Shown here one piece after another: positions 37,151 through 48,973 of a DNA stretch of 64,000 bases. The notes beneath the pieces were generated by a model. It was not told the DNA's origin. It was given only the letters and a program-made list of their open reading frames with translations, and did not search any database. Every line of letters begins with the position of its first letter. Position 1 is the stretch's first letter. Made by a program: the position numbers and the translations under genes. Source of the DNA: Lepeophtheirus salmonis (taxonomy: Eukaryota; Arthropoda; Copepoda; Siphonostomatoida; Caligidae); contig NC_052134.2 of NCBI RefSeq assembly GCF_016086655.4, positions 1,550,001 through 1,614,000 on the forward strand, read 5' to 3'.

Positions 37151-38913
37151 AGAGACCCCTGTGCTTTCAATATTAATAGACATGATAAAATTAGGGGTTC
37201 AGTACACAAATATTCGAGAACCCCTGATTAAAAACATCCATATCTAAATGTGTTTGAGTAATGTACTTAATAGAATTAATGAAAGTTTTATCACCCCATT
37301 TCCATAATCTGAAATAATTAATGAATATATTTTGTTTGAATGGTGCTTGAACTATTTAGATTTACATATGTACTCATGTCAGAAGGACATATTACGTCAT
37401 TCATAATCAATCAAATCTCTAAAGTGTGTGTTTTCTAAAAATGTTGGAAAGGATATACAATACACATATGTAGGATGGGAATACACTTACTTTTATAAAT
37501 ATATAGACTGATATAATTGATTTGCATCACTCTTTCTTAAATAAATTAAATTAGAAATGTTTTGCATCAACTTTCAACTGCATGTTAAATATATAATACA
37601 TTTTCTTCTTATTCTAAATTTATGGTATTGTATAAGCATATTGCACAAAAAAATAATGATATGAACCACATTAAATGAAAAATTTACAGTATCAATGATA
37701 AATGGGATATAATGATTGAAAAAGATATATTTTGAACTTGATCTGTCTATCTATATGTGCACGATATATTAGGTTTTTAGGTTACTAACATTCATAGAGA
37801 AAATATACTGAATATACTTTTATAAAGAAGCCAGTATCTTGGAGTGAGACTAATACTTTCTATGGGGAGTTGGGCTTTTTCAAGGATTTTTTTTTATTAA
37901 TTATATATTTGACAACTAAAAATTGTAAAAAATATTATGGAAGAGACAAAATTTGAACCTTTTATATTATGGGATAACAACAATTTAAACAGCAAATTGT
38001 AGCAGAAAAAATGATAACTTTTATAATATTTTCGACATTGTATTTTTTTTTTAAAGAAAGTCGCAGTTTTGAATACAGAGAATTGTTCATTTCAATATTG
38101 TGACAAGAACACAAAAAAAACAAATTGACAAACCCCTATTCTTTTGCTTAAATTGACAGCACCTTTTTAGTAAGGTAGTGTTGAAATCCCCCCCCCCATG
38201 CCTAACCCGGCAGTCATAGTCCTGTCAATTCAATGAATTTTGGCTAAAAGTTAACTGATTTTTCGTTACTGCCTCTGCAACAAAGTTGAGCGGATGTTAT
38301 TTTTTTGTCCTGTTTGTTTGTTAGTCACGTGGATTACGACAAAAAATTACTAATTGATTTTGATCCAACTTGGTATTAAGATTATAATATATCGTGAAAT
38401 TAAAAGGGCCTTAAATTTTGAGACGTCAAGGAAACACAAAACATTAATTAAAAATCCAGTATCGATCATCACTTTGGAACATATGGAGTTGAATATGTAG
38501 AGTTAATAAAGATGTTTGATGTAGCAAATAATCCAATTTAGAAAAAATAAAAATAGTCGTAGGTTTGCTCTCTAGCAGTTCTCATTCTAGTTTCAATTTT
38601 AATATCCTATTTCTTAGAATGATGCATATCAAAATAATTTGACACATTTCTCTTTTACTTGTCTATGATCAAAAAAAGTTATACATATATATATTTTACG
38701 TAAAGAGTTCAAAGTAATTAGCTTACTTAAACTCCGTTATGAACTCTAAGCATATTATAAGTACATCATGAACAAAAGTTGTTCCATGTATGAATTCAAA
38801 GGACGTATGCATACTTATAACAATTTTAATTTAGCATAACTTTGGTTTAGTTTTAACTTATCAGACGAACATAAATGATTGATGGTACAGTGTTCTGAGG
38901 GACACCGCATATA
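37151..38913. other. AT-rich intergenic DNA
   Basis: A run of 10 C at 38188-38197 begins a slightly GC-richer patch to about 38340. No gene, RNA or transposon end was identified. Confidence 0.4.
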
Positions 38914-39870
38914 CCGGGTCGTGCGAAATGGATCTACCACTAATCATCGTGAGCAAACTTTTGTTCCTCCTGAGTCTCAATTAAGTAAGACGTGGTAGAT
39001 TACTTAAAAACATTTATCAAGCAAACAATGACAGATATTAAAGATGAATTTGACCTCCATTCCTATCAATGACGGTCTTCAAGTGGCTACGGAAGGTGGA
39101 GCACACTCTGGCAATTTAGTCCCTTCTTGTGAGCTTTCACTCCTTCTCCACGGAGGACATCAGGTCGATGACATTGCTCTGGCATGATCTGCAGGCCTTG
39201 CTACCATATAGAGTAATCCAAAGGATTCAGATCGAGGCTCTGGGGAGGCCAGAAGTTTTTGGACCAAACCATGTTCTCTTCCATCCAGGCTTCTACAACA
39301 TTGGCTGTGTGGGCGGATGCCCCATACTGCTGGAAGAAGTACGTTGCCTTTCCCAACTTCTTTGTGATCATGAGGACCTATGGTAGTACCTTGGCAGATA
39401 TCTTTCTGAATTGTCTTGAAAGCAAACAACACGATTATTTTGTTCGTTGAAGACGGGGTAGACAGTGAATGTTTTTTTCATCCGAGAATAAGAACACACG
39501 GTGCCATGATGCTTCATGACGTTTAGGAGGCATCTGGCCCGCTCCAATTGGATATCTTGTTACTGTTAAGCCATCAATGGTCTTTCCACGTACCTCTTGG
39601 ACTTTCCCTAGGCGGCCTTGATTGCTCTAGACACGGCAGAGGGAGCCACTTACTTCTTTTTGGCAAATTTGGACATGGACAAAGTGGGTTTGACCTCAAA
39701 CACCTTCTTGACAACTTCTGGGATCAGTTTGGCTGTCCTTCCACTACAAGGCTCGATTTTAATGTTTTTCCGCTTGTTTCATGAGCTTTCTGACCCTGTA
39801 GACGGTCTCCATCCCAACATTCTTGACAATTTCAAATGTGCAGTGGCAGGTGCAAATAGTTAAAAAACAA
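38914..39870 (-). mobile_element. 5'-truncated mariner-like element, family G
   Basis: The left boundary is the 3' terminal repeat CCGGGTCGTGC-AAATGGAT preceded by TA. The next 120 bases match, position for position, the inverse of the right end of the element at 59187-60437 (including CTGAGTCTCAATTAAGTAAG), so both belong to one family. The matching opposite terminal repeat is absent: similarity stops near 39870 inside the first helix-turn-helix of the transposase. Confidence 0.8.
39038..39863 (-). pseudogene. Mariner-like transposase pseudogene, family G (truncated)
   Basis: Read on minus in several frames: HCTFEIVKNVGM and ETVYRVRKLMK (first helix-turn-helix), KSKRYVERPLMA-type linker, FSDEKNIHCLPRL (first catalytic Asp), FFQQYGASAHTANVVEAWME (second catalytic site, with the usual Asp of QQDG changed to Tyr), PQSLDLNPLDYSIW (third Asp) and SHLKTVIDRNGGQIHL to TAA at 39040-39038. 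Compared with the 59-kb relative it lacks the extreme N-terminus and part of the core. The loss of the second Asp plus stops and shifts makes it inactive. The plus-strand open frames across 39129-39863 are its shadows. Confidence 0.75.
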
Positions 39871-40734
39871 ACTGTCCAAGAGTACAAGTTGTAACCATTA
39901 CACAAAATTCATAAAGGTTATTTTAATTTTGTTTCTTGTAGAAGAGCATCAAAATATATCCTGTATGAAAAAAAAAATTGACAGGTCTTTTAACCCAAAG
40001 AACTTGTTTAATCGATTATGTATAAATTTGTAAATAATACTTTTACGGTTTTTCCTCAAATCAATTCCACTCCTTTATCTGAAAATGAATAAAAGTAAAA
40101 CTGCATGAAGTATAACAAATAAAAGTGAAAATTAATCTTACTCCTCTTTATTTATAGAAACACATAAAAACATATGCAACTTTTTAAAGAAAAAAACTTA
40201 ATTAGTATAATTTAAAAAGTTTTTCTCATAATTTTATTTAAAAGTTTTTAATCATGTTCAGTCATGAGTTTTTGTTATTATAACGCTCAAGCTATGATAA
40301 CTTTCATTTTTTTTTTTTTGTTGTTCGTTGTTTTTTGGCTCCATTTGTATTATGCATTATTGGAGTGTAAAAAATATTCCCTGAAGCAGTATTTGAAATA
40401 AAATTGGCATTGTCCATGTATTATAAAAAAATTTAATGGTAGAAATTAATACAATATAAGATAATTTTCTATTTGTATTCTCAAGAAATTAGTTAAATCA
40501 AATAAAGAGCTTTCATGATTCACTGTTTAAATAAATATGAATGTTTTCTTTGAAGTAACAGACAAAATTGTACGAAATTATTCCTTTGCTCAATACTATT
40601 TGTAAAACCCTGCAACAAACATAGTCTTGGAATATGATCAAATTTATACATTCATTAATATATGTATACATAACAGATGAAAGAGTGTGTTTCTATACCA
40701 ACAATAACTACCCCGTGCGTCATATTTAAGCTTA
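39871..40734. other. AT-rich intergenic DNA
   Basis: Nothing supportable was found. Confidence 0.45.
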
Positions 40735-41525
40735 CACTGAAAGAAATGCTCACAACTCGGATTTTGATAGGAAATTTTACGGAAGTGAGCTTGTGTTATA
40801 TTGTAATTATCATTTGCAGTTGTGTTTATTAATAAATATTGACTGTATCTTCAAAGACGACAAAATGGATGCAAAAAAGTTATTCTTCTTGAAATGCTCA
40901 AGGCCGCAACCAAGACTGACAATGACCTCAGAAACACCTGGACGGCTGCATATTGCATTCAAATGCGATTTAAAGCCAAGGAAGTCTGGGCAAGTTCAAA
41001 AACGTAAAGTAAGACCAATAGGTATGATTACTTGTGTCAAACCCACCTTGCTAGAATCAAGAGGGGTCAATTCGCAGTATTGCTAAGAAGATGAATGTGA
41101 GCAAGGATACACTCTGAAGGATAATTAAAGATGACTTAAGAGCAAAATCAATAGAAATGAAGAAGACAATTATCATTACAACGTCCACAAAGGAAAATAT
41201 GTTTTCAAGCGCCAAGGTTTCTTTGTATGTATTCTTTATATTCCATCCAGGGAAAGGTCGAAGAAGCTACTTTTAACAAGCCTCATGGCTCTGTGAGATT
41301 TTTGGAGTCTCCCATCAAGATCGATAGGCTGACTTCTCAGAAGACTTCACCCGTCAGTTTTATTCAGCCTTCAGGATGAGGGTGAAGGCCGACATTGAGG
41401 CAGAGGGAGGCCATATTGAATAAAATATATCCATTTAAGTTATAACTCACTGTAAATAAACTTAATTTTTTCTTACCGTCTTCAAGAACTAATTTTGAAT
41501 CAAATTTGAAAAACAATCTTCACTG
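40735..41525 (+). mobile_element. Internally deleted Tc1/mariner element (family H)
   Basis: A transposase pseudogene lies between weakly inverted ends CACTGAAAG (after TA, 40735) and TTCACTG (before TA, 41525). Length is about 790 bp, so more than a third of a complete element is gone. Flanking TA on both sides agrees with TA-targeted insertion. The end assignment is tentative because only about nine bases match. Confidence 0.5.
40865..41425 (+). pseudogene. Tc1/mariner transposase pseudogene, family H
   Basis: From ATG 40865 the N-terminal half switches between frames: EMLKAATKTDNDL and NTWTAAYCIQMRFKAKEVW, then IAKKMNVSKDTL and RIIKDDLRAKSIEMKK, a helix-turn-helix typical of these enzymes. 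The catalytic core is deleted. The C-terminus is preserved as SAFRMRVKADIEAEGGHIE followed by TAA. The GGHIE-type ending is shared with several mariner-like enzymes in this window. Not functional. Confidence 0.65.
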
Positions 41526-43117
41526 TAAACTTAAATATGATGCATAGGGTATATATCAAATAGTTCTACTCTATGCTATTTTCAAAGAAAAAATTAATTA
41601 TATAATTAATAGATAAAGAGGTGACTAAATTAAGTTATGTGCGTACGTTCATGAGTATGTAGAAATTCCTTTCTTTTTTTGAGATATGTCATTTGTAGAA
41701 TGGTATGACAGATATACAAAATACATGTACGTACTACACTTGACATTATATCAAAACGAAATACTTATTAAATATTTAAGGATAAGTGGTGTGTTTATGC
41801 CATATTACCAAATTATGAAAGAAAAATAAGCTATGAAATCCCGTGATTAATGAGATTTTATAATAAAGAAGCGAGGCGGAAATTGCCCCTGAATAAGAAA
41901 AGGCATAACCAAATAATTGTATCATTTGTTATATATACATATATATGCACAGGTAAAAAAATATCCATGTATGAAACTTTTGAAATAAACGAATATCGAT
42001 CGTATAATTAAAAATAGTAAAAATGTCAAATACTTACAACAATCATTAAAAAATTGTGTTTATATAGGTATAACACATTTAAGGTTTGATTCTTTCTTCT
42101 ATGATTTTTGCACAGATCAATCCCTGGATTTTAGTAACTAGGGCGTTAATACCATTTCTGGATTTCTTTATTTAAAGGACGTAATTGTGTAAAACGTTTA
42201 AATCAAAGTTAAATGTGCAACAGCATATGGTGAGAGAGTGATTACTTAAGTAATTTTACATAAATATTACCTTTATCACACTTTAATATTAAAAAAGTAG
42301 GAAATTTTTTAAATGAAACCCCATGACATGGATTGTTACTGAAATGAATGTGACATTCTTAGCTCTCAAATGTCTTACATTACCTAAATTTTGGATATTA
42401 GTTTTTCAAAAAACATAAGTTTTTGTAAGGCACTTGAGAAAGTGGTAGGTAATTCCTCCCTTTTAAAAACTTTATTTTTAAAGATATAGTATTTCCAGCC
42501 AAAGGTGTTTGTCCTATATATATATTTACAACAGCAGAACTAATCCACAAACCGATTTTTATAAATAACATTTACTAACTTTTACGTGAAACATTTGTAA
42601 ATTACACATCACGAATTAATTTGATTCGTACACGTATGTTCTCACATATCAAACTATGAAACTACGTGACATGTAAAAATGTAAGCACATGTAAACCATG
42701 TTGGATCTAAATATATATGTTCTATTTTTAGAATAAACTAAATATACCTAATTTATCGAATGGTTGAATGGGCTGCATGTTTTACGATATTTTATGTATA
42801 TTTATCTTCTAATTTGAAATATTTTTTTATTGTTTCATAAAATATCAACATACTAGGCAAATGAACAGAAATCGTAGATAGTTAAGCCTTATTTTGTAAA
42901 GATATTAATGTTCTATAAAATAAACTAAAATCATTTTAAAAATTATATAATTATTACAAACTCGTAATAAAAGTCATGTTTAAATACCTTGAGGTCTTAA
43001 CACCAACAAAGAAATTTACATTATACAAGAAAATTTCTTTTCTAATATAAAAAAAATAAGGCCCTACAATTTACTTTTCCAAATCATATTTTCTAAATTT
43101 AGCTCTTCATTGATATA
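41526..43117. other. AT-rich intergenic DNA
   Basis: Nothing supportable was found. Confidence 0.45.
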
Positions 43118-43531
43118 CAGGGTCCACGGAAAGTTCTCTTAAATTAACTTTATATAATATAATTATATGTAAGTATGCAATTTTGCAATAAAATAACAGT
43201 TTTGTTAACCACAATAGAAGCTAAGAGCGAGGCTATAATCAAGTCTAGTTCCCTCCGGCCCCGACTTAAACGTCATGGATTGCTCCATCTGGTCCTTTCT
43301 TGAGCGCAGAGCCTGTCTGACCACCTGGCCTGGGAATTCATCGCCTGGAACATGGTGCTTACAGTATGCAAGTCATTTCCAGAGAGACTTTAGGCTGTGG
43401 TCATGCTAAGAATGACCATTTCGAATAAAAGTGATATCACATATTTTGGAACTTATATAATGTCTATAATTATGTTCAAATTATATAATTAGGACTTTAA
43501 TAAACATTTAACAAAACTTTCGTGGACCCTG
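43118..43531 (+). mobile_element. 414-bp non-autonomous mariner-type element (family I)
   Basis: The ends are long, clear inverted repeats: CAGGGTCCACGGAAAGTTCT on the left and, inverted, CAGGGTCCACGAAAGTTTTG on the right, continuing with TTAAAT. TA precedes the left end; the right flank is GA, a likely mutation. The interior keeps only the transposase C-terminal end on plus: PDLNVMDCSIWSFLERRAC (third catalytic Asp), then in another frame WEFIAWNMVLTVCKSFPERL and a final VVMLRM block. It is a deletion derivative that could be mobilised only in trans. Confidence 0.8.
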
Positions 43532-45372
43532 GAAGTTAATGGAGGATACTCAAACATAAAAAAATTATTTTGTTTATTTTATCCTTGACAAATTATATAA
43601 GGGTACAGTATTTACCTGAGATGGATGAGGGAATTGATTGATTATTCAGTTGGATCAATATATTAGTTTAAATATTTTCCTTTAGAAATGCAGCTTAAAA
43701 AAATTGTTAATAATTTTGTGAAATTTAGTCGAAATAAGCAGATAAAAATATACTAAAACAAAATTGATGGAATATTTTAAAATATTTTTATAATATATAT
43801 TTTTTGATAATAGTTTTTAAGTGCTTAAATGCTTGAAAAATAATTCCATTGAACGCAATAGAAAGTCCCTATCATTTTGTAAAATTTAATATTCTTTTAT
43901 CATAACAAAATAACTTAAAATAAATTTGCTAATTGCATTTTAATAAGTATTCCTGTTAAACAAGACCTTATAAGAATATAAACTTGTTGGTACGACACCT
44001 TTCAACTCTGAACTTTCTTCTTCCCCCGTAAAACTTGTTTGAGTCAAATACATATTTTTAAACATTTTTTTTATTGGTCAAATGGAGTTGTACAGGTTCA
44101 AGATAAGTAAAGATTATAGGATTGAAATTATGTACTCCATCTGAGTCGAACCTTCAGGTATTCAGTTCAAGAGAAAAATACCCACCGAGCACATTGTCCA
44201 CTGAGCTTCCTTGCATAATTACATTACAAAAAAAAATTCTTTGATAGATATATCTATGCCATTTAAAAGGGAGAAAGGCATATTTGCATCATTTGGACTT
44301 TTTGGGTCAATGATCCAAAGTTTGCTTCACTTATTGACAATAAAATTTGACAGAACTTAACACCTTCATCTGTCAGGTATTATTTGAATATATTTTTAAA
44401 CATTATTTCAGCCTGTAGCTTGCAGAGTTGATACATAAAATATCCGACTCCGAGGCCAGTTTTTTGAATGGCACGACTCCAACAAACAAGTTTACAATAA
44501 TATATTTTATTAGTCATTTGAGTTGGGAGATCATAAATATACATAGATTCAATTGATAGCTATTGGTAGTTATTAGAATATGTAGTAAATACATTTTGGC
44601 ATTTTTAAAGTAAATATTTGGAATATAATATATTTAACAAGATGAACAGCAAATGAAATGAATCAAAATTTAAAGGAATTCCTATAATTTATAAGCATTT
44701 CAAAAAAATAAACATTACAAACTCTTAATATAAACCTAATATTAATAATAAGATTTATTTACTTATTTTATAATAATTTTTGTATCCTAAGTCGGTACAA
44801 ACTTTCCAACTCCTACCCCGCAGCCCTAAATTAGTCTCAATAATATTTTTGAGGAATAAATGTTTTCTAATGATTCTTTTTACATTATAAATTTCAATAT
44901 ACTTAAGCAAACTCTAATATAATTTTAATGTTTTTAAAAATCACTGATGCGTTCTTCAAATAGTTTAAATTCACTTTTACGCCCCTCATTAAAATCCATA
45001 TTATATTATATTAAGTTATTAATTAACAGGTGGTAATTCAAATTTTGATGTAATTATAACAACTAATAAAAGAAAAATAATAAAACTACTAAATAATTAT
45101 ATGATATAAACAACAAAAAGTACAATGCTTTAATGACTAAATTATATTACGAAAAGTATTTCTCCTCTAAATAATAATACTTTTACTTCCTCCAAATCAG
45201 TTTTTATTAGTGATGTCCCAGGAGCAAAACTCGTAAATTGCAACCCGAATTTTATGAAGTAAATAAAAAAAGGGATACAAACAAACCAAGTTCGTGGGCA
45301 TAAAAAGTAGTGTATTACTCAGAACTCGTCTAAACTTGAGATTTTTTTTTCTTTTCCATGCCCATTATAATA
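43532..45372. other. AT-rich intergenic DNA
   Basis: Only the small family D repeat at 44074-44152 stands out. Strings such as CCGACTCCGAGGCCAG near 44444 are more GC-rich but have no identifiable context. Confidence 0.4.
44074..44152 (+). repeat. Short hairpin-forming repeat, family D, copy 2
   Basis: TTGGTCAAATGGAGTTGTAC and ATTATGTACTCCATCTGAG bound the unit, and the two ends are partial inverses (AAATGGAGT and ACTCCATCT). It matches the copies at 22.5 kb (inverted) and 48.6 kb. Confidence 0.5.
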
Positions 45373-46522
45373 CCGGGCCGTGCAAAATTATTTACCGATG
45401 ATGTAAATATACTTTTTAAGAGGTTATGAGGCAACCAATCTGATTGTTTCGTATTTTTACTGCTAAAATAAACAAAACCCCTTCCTGGAAGAGCGTAACA
45501 ACTTCCACACGTGAGACCATGTCCAATCAGGAAACAAAGAGGATCGAAATTGCAGCCCTCCTCCGCGTGGGAGTGCCTCATAACAACAGTAAGGAACAGG
45601 TTGAGGCCTCATTGTACACAATTTACAACATTTCCAAGCGCTTGGAGGCTGGGGGTGATATCAAGCATTCTCTTGGGGCTGGCAGGAAGCCCACTGTCTT
45701 AACAAGGCAAGTAAAGGCAGTGTTCCAGAGAACTCCCAACAGGTCCATTGCCGACATGGTCAGAAAGATGGGAACGTCGACATCAACTGTTTCAAGGGCA
45801 TTGAAAAGGGCTGGAGGAAAGTCCCTGAGGCGTACTGAACGCCCCCTGCTAACTGAACGTCAGCGAGAAGTCAGACTTGAGCGTGCCAAGAAAATCTTGA
45901 ATGATTTCAAGAGCTCATCTGGACGCATCATCCTTTTTACAGATGAGAAAACTTTTACAGGCGATCCTGTTTTCAACAAGCAAAATGACCGTGTTGTGAG
46001 CTTTGGAGATATTTGGAGATCCAACGGGAAGGCCATGAAGCCGGTATGGTTCCCCACTGGCTACAGATTAACAGCGGAGGATTATGTGAAGACTGGGTTT
46101 TTCAACAAGATGGAGCACCTGCCCACGCTTCCAAGAAAGCTCAGGAGTGGCTCAAGGACAACATGAACTTATGGCCAAGGAGCACTGGCCCCCTCAGAGC
46201 CCAGATCTGAACCCACTAGACTTCTCTATGTAGGCGCACGTGGAGACCAAGGCCTGCAAAAAACGACACAAGAACATAAATGCCTTAAAGGCTGCTCTCA
46301 ACAAGGCCTGGGCCTCCATGGACGCCGATTACATCCAGCAAGTCTGTGGCAGCTTCAGACGTCGCCTGACCAGTGTCATTGAGTCAAATGGTGGCTACAT
46401 TGATTAAATTTGATCACAAACAATTTTATTATTCTAAAAATGTATGAATAAATTGTTTCTCAAGTCATTCAAATGTCATTATTGTCCACGATGTGTTCGG
46501 TAAATAATTCTGCACGGCCCGG
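45373..46522 (+). mobile_element. Mariner-like element, family J (best preserved N-terminal half)
   Basis: Terminal repeats of about 27 bp are almost perfect inverses: CCGGGCCGTGCAAAATTATT on the left, CCGGGCCGTGCAGAATTATT on the inverted right, both followed by TACCGA, and both flanked by TA. The ends share CCGGGYCGTGC with family G at 59 kb, so the two families are related. At 1150 bp it is slightly short because of an internal deletion in the transposase. Well-matched ends suggest it is one of the younger insertions in the window. Confidence 0.9.
45519..46407 (+). pseudogene. Mariner-like transposase pseudogene, family J
   Basis: From ATG 45519 (MSNQETKRIEIAALLRVG) the frame stays open for about 215 codons to 46166. 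It covers two helix-turn-helix parts (about residues 10-110, including NRSIADMVRKMGTSTSTVSR), the basic linker and IILFTDEKTFTGDPVFNKQN with the first catalytic Asp. After AEDYVKTG a deletion of some tens of bases shifts the frame; VFQQDGAPAH (second Asp) resumes at about 46103 in the next frame. A single-base loss near 46173 shifts it again before SPDLNPLDFSM (third Asp), a TAG and AHVETKACKKRHKN. The C-terminus ends SNGGYID and TAA. About 36 residues separate the second and third Asp once the shift is allowed for. Not active. Confidence 0.85.
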
Positions 46523-46840
46523 TATGTAAATCTTCACAGACATATTTCCTTTATTTACAAAATTTATAATTTATGTTTTCCTATTGGTAGAAATGTGTTT
46601 TGTTATCTGCAATCTGTACTCATAATCTCAGTTCATTTTAAAAGTTTTTTCAAATGGCTTGAAGACAAATAAGCCAAAAATTATTGATAACTTTAGCATA
46701 ATGTGGATTATATGATAAATATTGTCATCCATATGAAATAGATTCTTCTTTGATTTAAGAGCCAAAGAGCATGTTGCAACACTCCTCGTCTTACCTGCTA
46801 TTGTCTATCCTTTTTAAATTTGAATCATATTATACTTATA
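46523..46840. other. AT-rich spacer
   Basis: Short AT-rich interval between the family J element and the repeat that flanks the next element. Nothing else was seen. Confidence 0.45.
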
Positions 46841-46971
46841 TATATACAAAATATGTAAGCACATGTAGCAGATATACAAGTTTATGTACATTTACAAAAG
46901 TAATTATTAAAAAAATTTAGGATTCACTATAAATTTAATTTCAAGAACTTCTCCTCTGGGAAATCTATATA
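46841..46971 (+). repeat. Left copy of a 130-bp direct repeat flanking an element
   Basis: This segment, including GTAAGCACATGTAGCAGATA and TTTAATTTCAAGAACTTCTC, is repeated at 47868-48000 at about 80% identity by eye, in the same orientation, on the other side of the element at 46982-47867. It abuts the element on one side. Confidence 0.8.
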
Positions 46972-46981
46972 CGAGTATATA

Positions 46982-47867
46982 ACCAGCTCTAGAAAAAGTA
47001 ATGAGCCCTTCTAAAAATACAGTTTTGAATAGGTCTTGTTGATATAATCTTAAAGTTCCGATTATTTTTGAAAAGCTTGGATTCAGAGCCTTTTACTGAT
47101 GTACTTGTTATAAACAAAAATTATATATATGCCGTGATGGAGGCAAGAAGAGCCGTCATAGGGAATTCAATTCACGCTGGGAGGACCACCTTGGACATCA
47201 TGAAGGCCTTAAACTTCAGCAAGGCCACAGTCTGTCGGGTCAGAAGTCGTATTGGCTGATATGGACAACCCCAAGAGTGGAAAACCCACCAAGGTTAGAC
47301 CTGAAGACATCATGGAGGCTCTTAAGGGCAACCCAACGATGAATATGTCAGCGTACGCCAAGAAGAAGAAGGTTCATCTGTCTACCGTGGGGAAGACCAT
47401 CCGAAAGGCTGGATCAAGAATTTATTTCCCACTTCTGTCTCAATGTCAAAAGGTACTCCGTTTCATACTGCTAACATGAGTGAATTGGTATCAACATGAG
47501 CTTCTGGTCCACGAAATTTGGTCCCCTCAAAGCCAAGATCTGAATCCACTGGATTACTCCATTTGGTGGCAAATTGAGAAGGAGGTCTCCAATGTCCACC
47601 ACCCCAAATATGGATATCCTAGAGACCTCCGTTAACCAGCAGTGGATGATCATGAAAAAGGACTACGTTGCAAAGGTGTGCAAGGTGGTCTGGATGCGGT
47701 TGGAGGCTGTCATTGAGGCTGATCGTGGCAAGATTCTTAATTAATGTGCATTGTTATAGTAAAAAATATTATAAAATAAAATTTTCTATGTACAACACCA
47801 TCTTGATCAATTATGAGTATTTTAATGACTACTTAGAGGCGGGTCTCAGTACTTTTTCTACGCTCGG
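46982..47867 (+). mobile_element. Internally deleted Tc1/mariner element (family K)
   Basis: The left end (CAGCTCTAGAAAAAGTAATG after TA) and the inverted right end (CGAGCGTAGAAAAAGTACTG after TA) are diverged terminal repeats of about 30 bp. About 886 bp long with a transposase pseudogene inside. The last 60 bases before the right end (ATGAGTATTTTAATGACTAC and following) recur alone at 60633. The element sits exactly between two copies of a 130-bp direct repeat. Confidence 0.75.
47137..47744 (+). pseudogene. Tc1/mariner transposase pseudogene, family K
   Basis: From ATG 47137: MEARRAVIGNSIHAG, then TTLDIMKALNFSKATVCRV (helix-turn-helix), a one-base shift near 47250, and NPKSGKPTKVRPEDIMEALK with MSAYAKKKKVHLSTVGKTIR (second helix-turn-helix). 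The catalytic core up to the second Asp is deleted. Reading resumes at about 47515 with SPQSQDLNPLDYSIWWQIEK (third Asp) and the C-terminus up to TAA at 47742. The N-terminus is similar in pattern to the fragment at 10390. Inactive. Confidence 0.75.
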
Positions 47868-48000
47868 TATACATATAAAAAATGTAAACACATGTTGTAG
47901 ATGTATAAGCTTAAATATGATCAAAAAAGTAATCATTAAAAAAGTTTATGAATTAGCATAAATTTAATTTCAAGAACTGCTCCTCTGGGAAATATATATA
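47868..48000 (+). repeat. Right copy of the 130-bp direct repeat
   Basis: It pairs with 46841-46971. Blocks such as TTTAATTTCAAGAACTGCTC and CTGGGAAATATATAT correspond in order. It begins immediately at the right terminal repeat of the family K element. Confidence 0.8.
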
Positions 48001-48973
48001 ATAATTCCACACTAAGAATAAATAAATAAGAGTCATTTTATGAAAATTATATAATTTAAAAAAACATATAATTGAGTTTGTGAATAATGATCCACGATTA
48101 TGAAATTAGGTAAAAATGAATCCGATCAGCAATTTGGGCAATGGCGGATTAATCAACAGTTGTTAATTGGCCGGTTAATTATTTATTAAATTTTCTAGCA
48201 AATACTAAATACAGTTAAAACAACCCTTATACATTTTCCTAGCATTTTACAATCTCTTACTTAGTTATTTTCTATATATCGGAAAAAGAAGTATACATTA
48301 CATGATTGCTCTTGATCTAAAACCATTTTGTATTGCAGAAGATGTGGAAGATTTTATTGATTAATAATTATAATTGCTCTAAATTGCCAAATCATAAAAT
48401 TGATATATTTTTACAAACAATGAAAAGTTGAAAATTAGGCAAATAAAGATAAATTACCAGCAGTGGTCCATTTCCCACAACGGTATTGTGCTTAATTGGT
48501 ATTGGAACTGATTCTTGCAAGGCCGTTATATTATAAACAAATTGTACCATCAAATTTGTGAAAAAAATAATTTTTTTTATAAAACTAAAAAATAATTAAG
48601 GTTGTTTTTGTTGTTTAATGTTCATGTAATTGGTTAGAGGGAGTTACACTGATTAAGTATAAGTGAAAATTATAGTATTACAATTATGCAGTCCGTCTGA
48701 TCTTTGAATTATCTTTGAAGTTTACTTCAAAAAAAAATCCTGTGAAGGCTTTTTAATTGCATATGAATTGCCCTTCACAGCATTATTGTTCCATATTTTA
48801 TTTCGAAAGAGTATGGAAATACCGATACTCACAGTGATACCTAAACTGTTACAAAAATATTGTGTCAACCCTAATTAATGCAAACAAACCACATTTTAAT
48901 GAAAAACAGAAGTTCTTAAGGATAAATTCTAGTCTTTATAATATCATTTCATTTTTGAATAATGGTGTATGTA
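48001..48973. other. AT-rich intergenic DNA
   Basis: It contains the family D repeat (48630-48706) and a hairpin whose arms TGTGAAGG and CCTTCACA lie at about 48740 and 48772. No gene. Confidence 0.4.
48630..48706 (+). repeat. Short repeat, family D, copy 3
   Basis: TTGGTTAGAGGGAGTTACAC, TGATTAAGTATAAG and ATTATGCAGTCCGTCTGA match the blocks of the copies at 22.5 and 44.1 kb. Confidence 0.45.

Noticed and set aside
38188..38197. Runs of C or G (also 53303-53313 and 54745-54754)
   Set aside because: Simple homopolymers; no quadruplex-type spacing or gene context.
39129..39863. Several plus-strand open frames of 63-85 codons
   Set aside because: Antisense shadows of the minus-strand family G transposase pseudogene.
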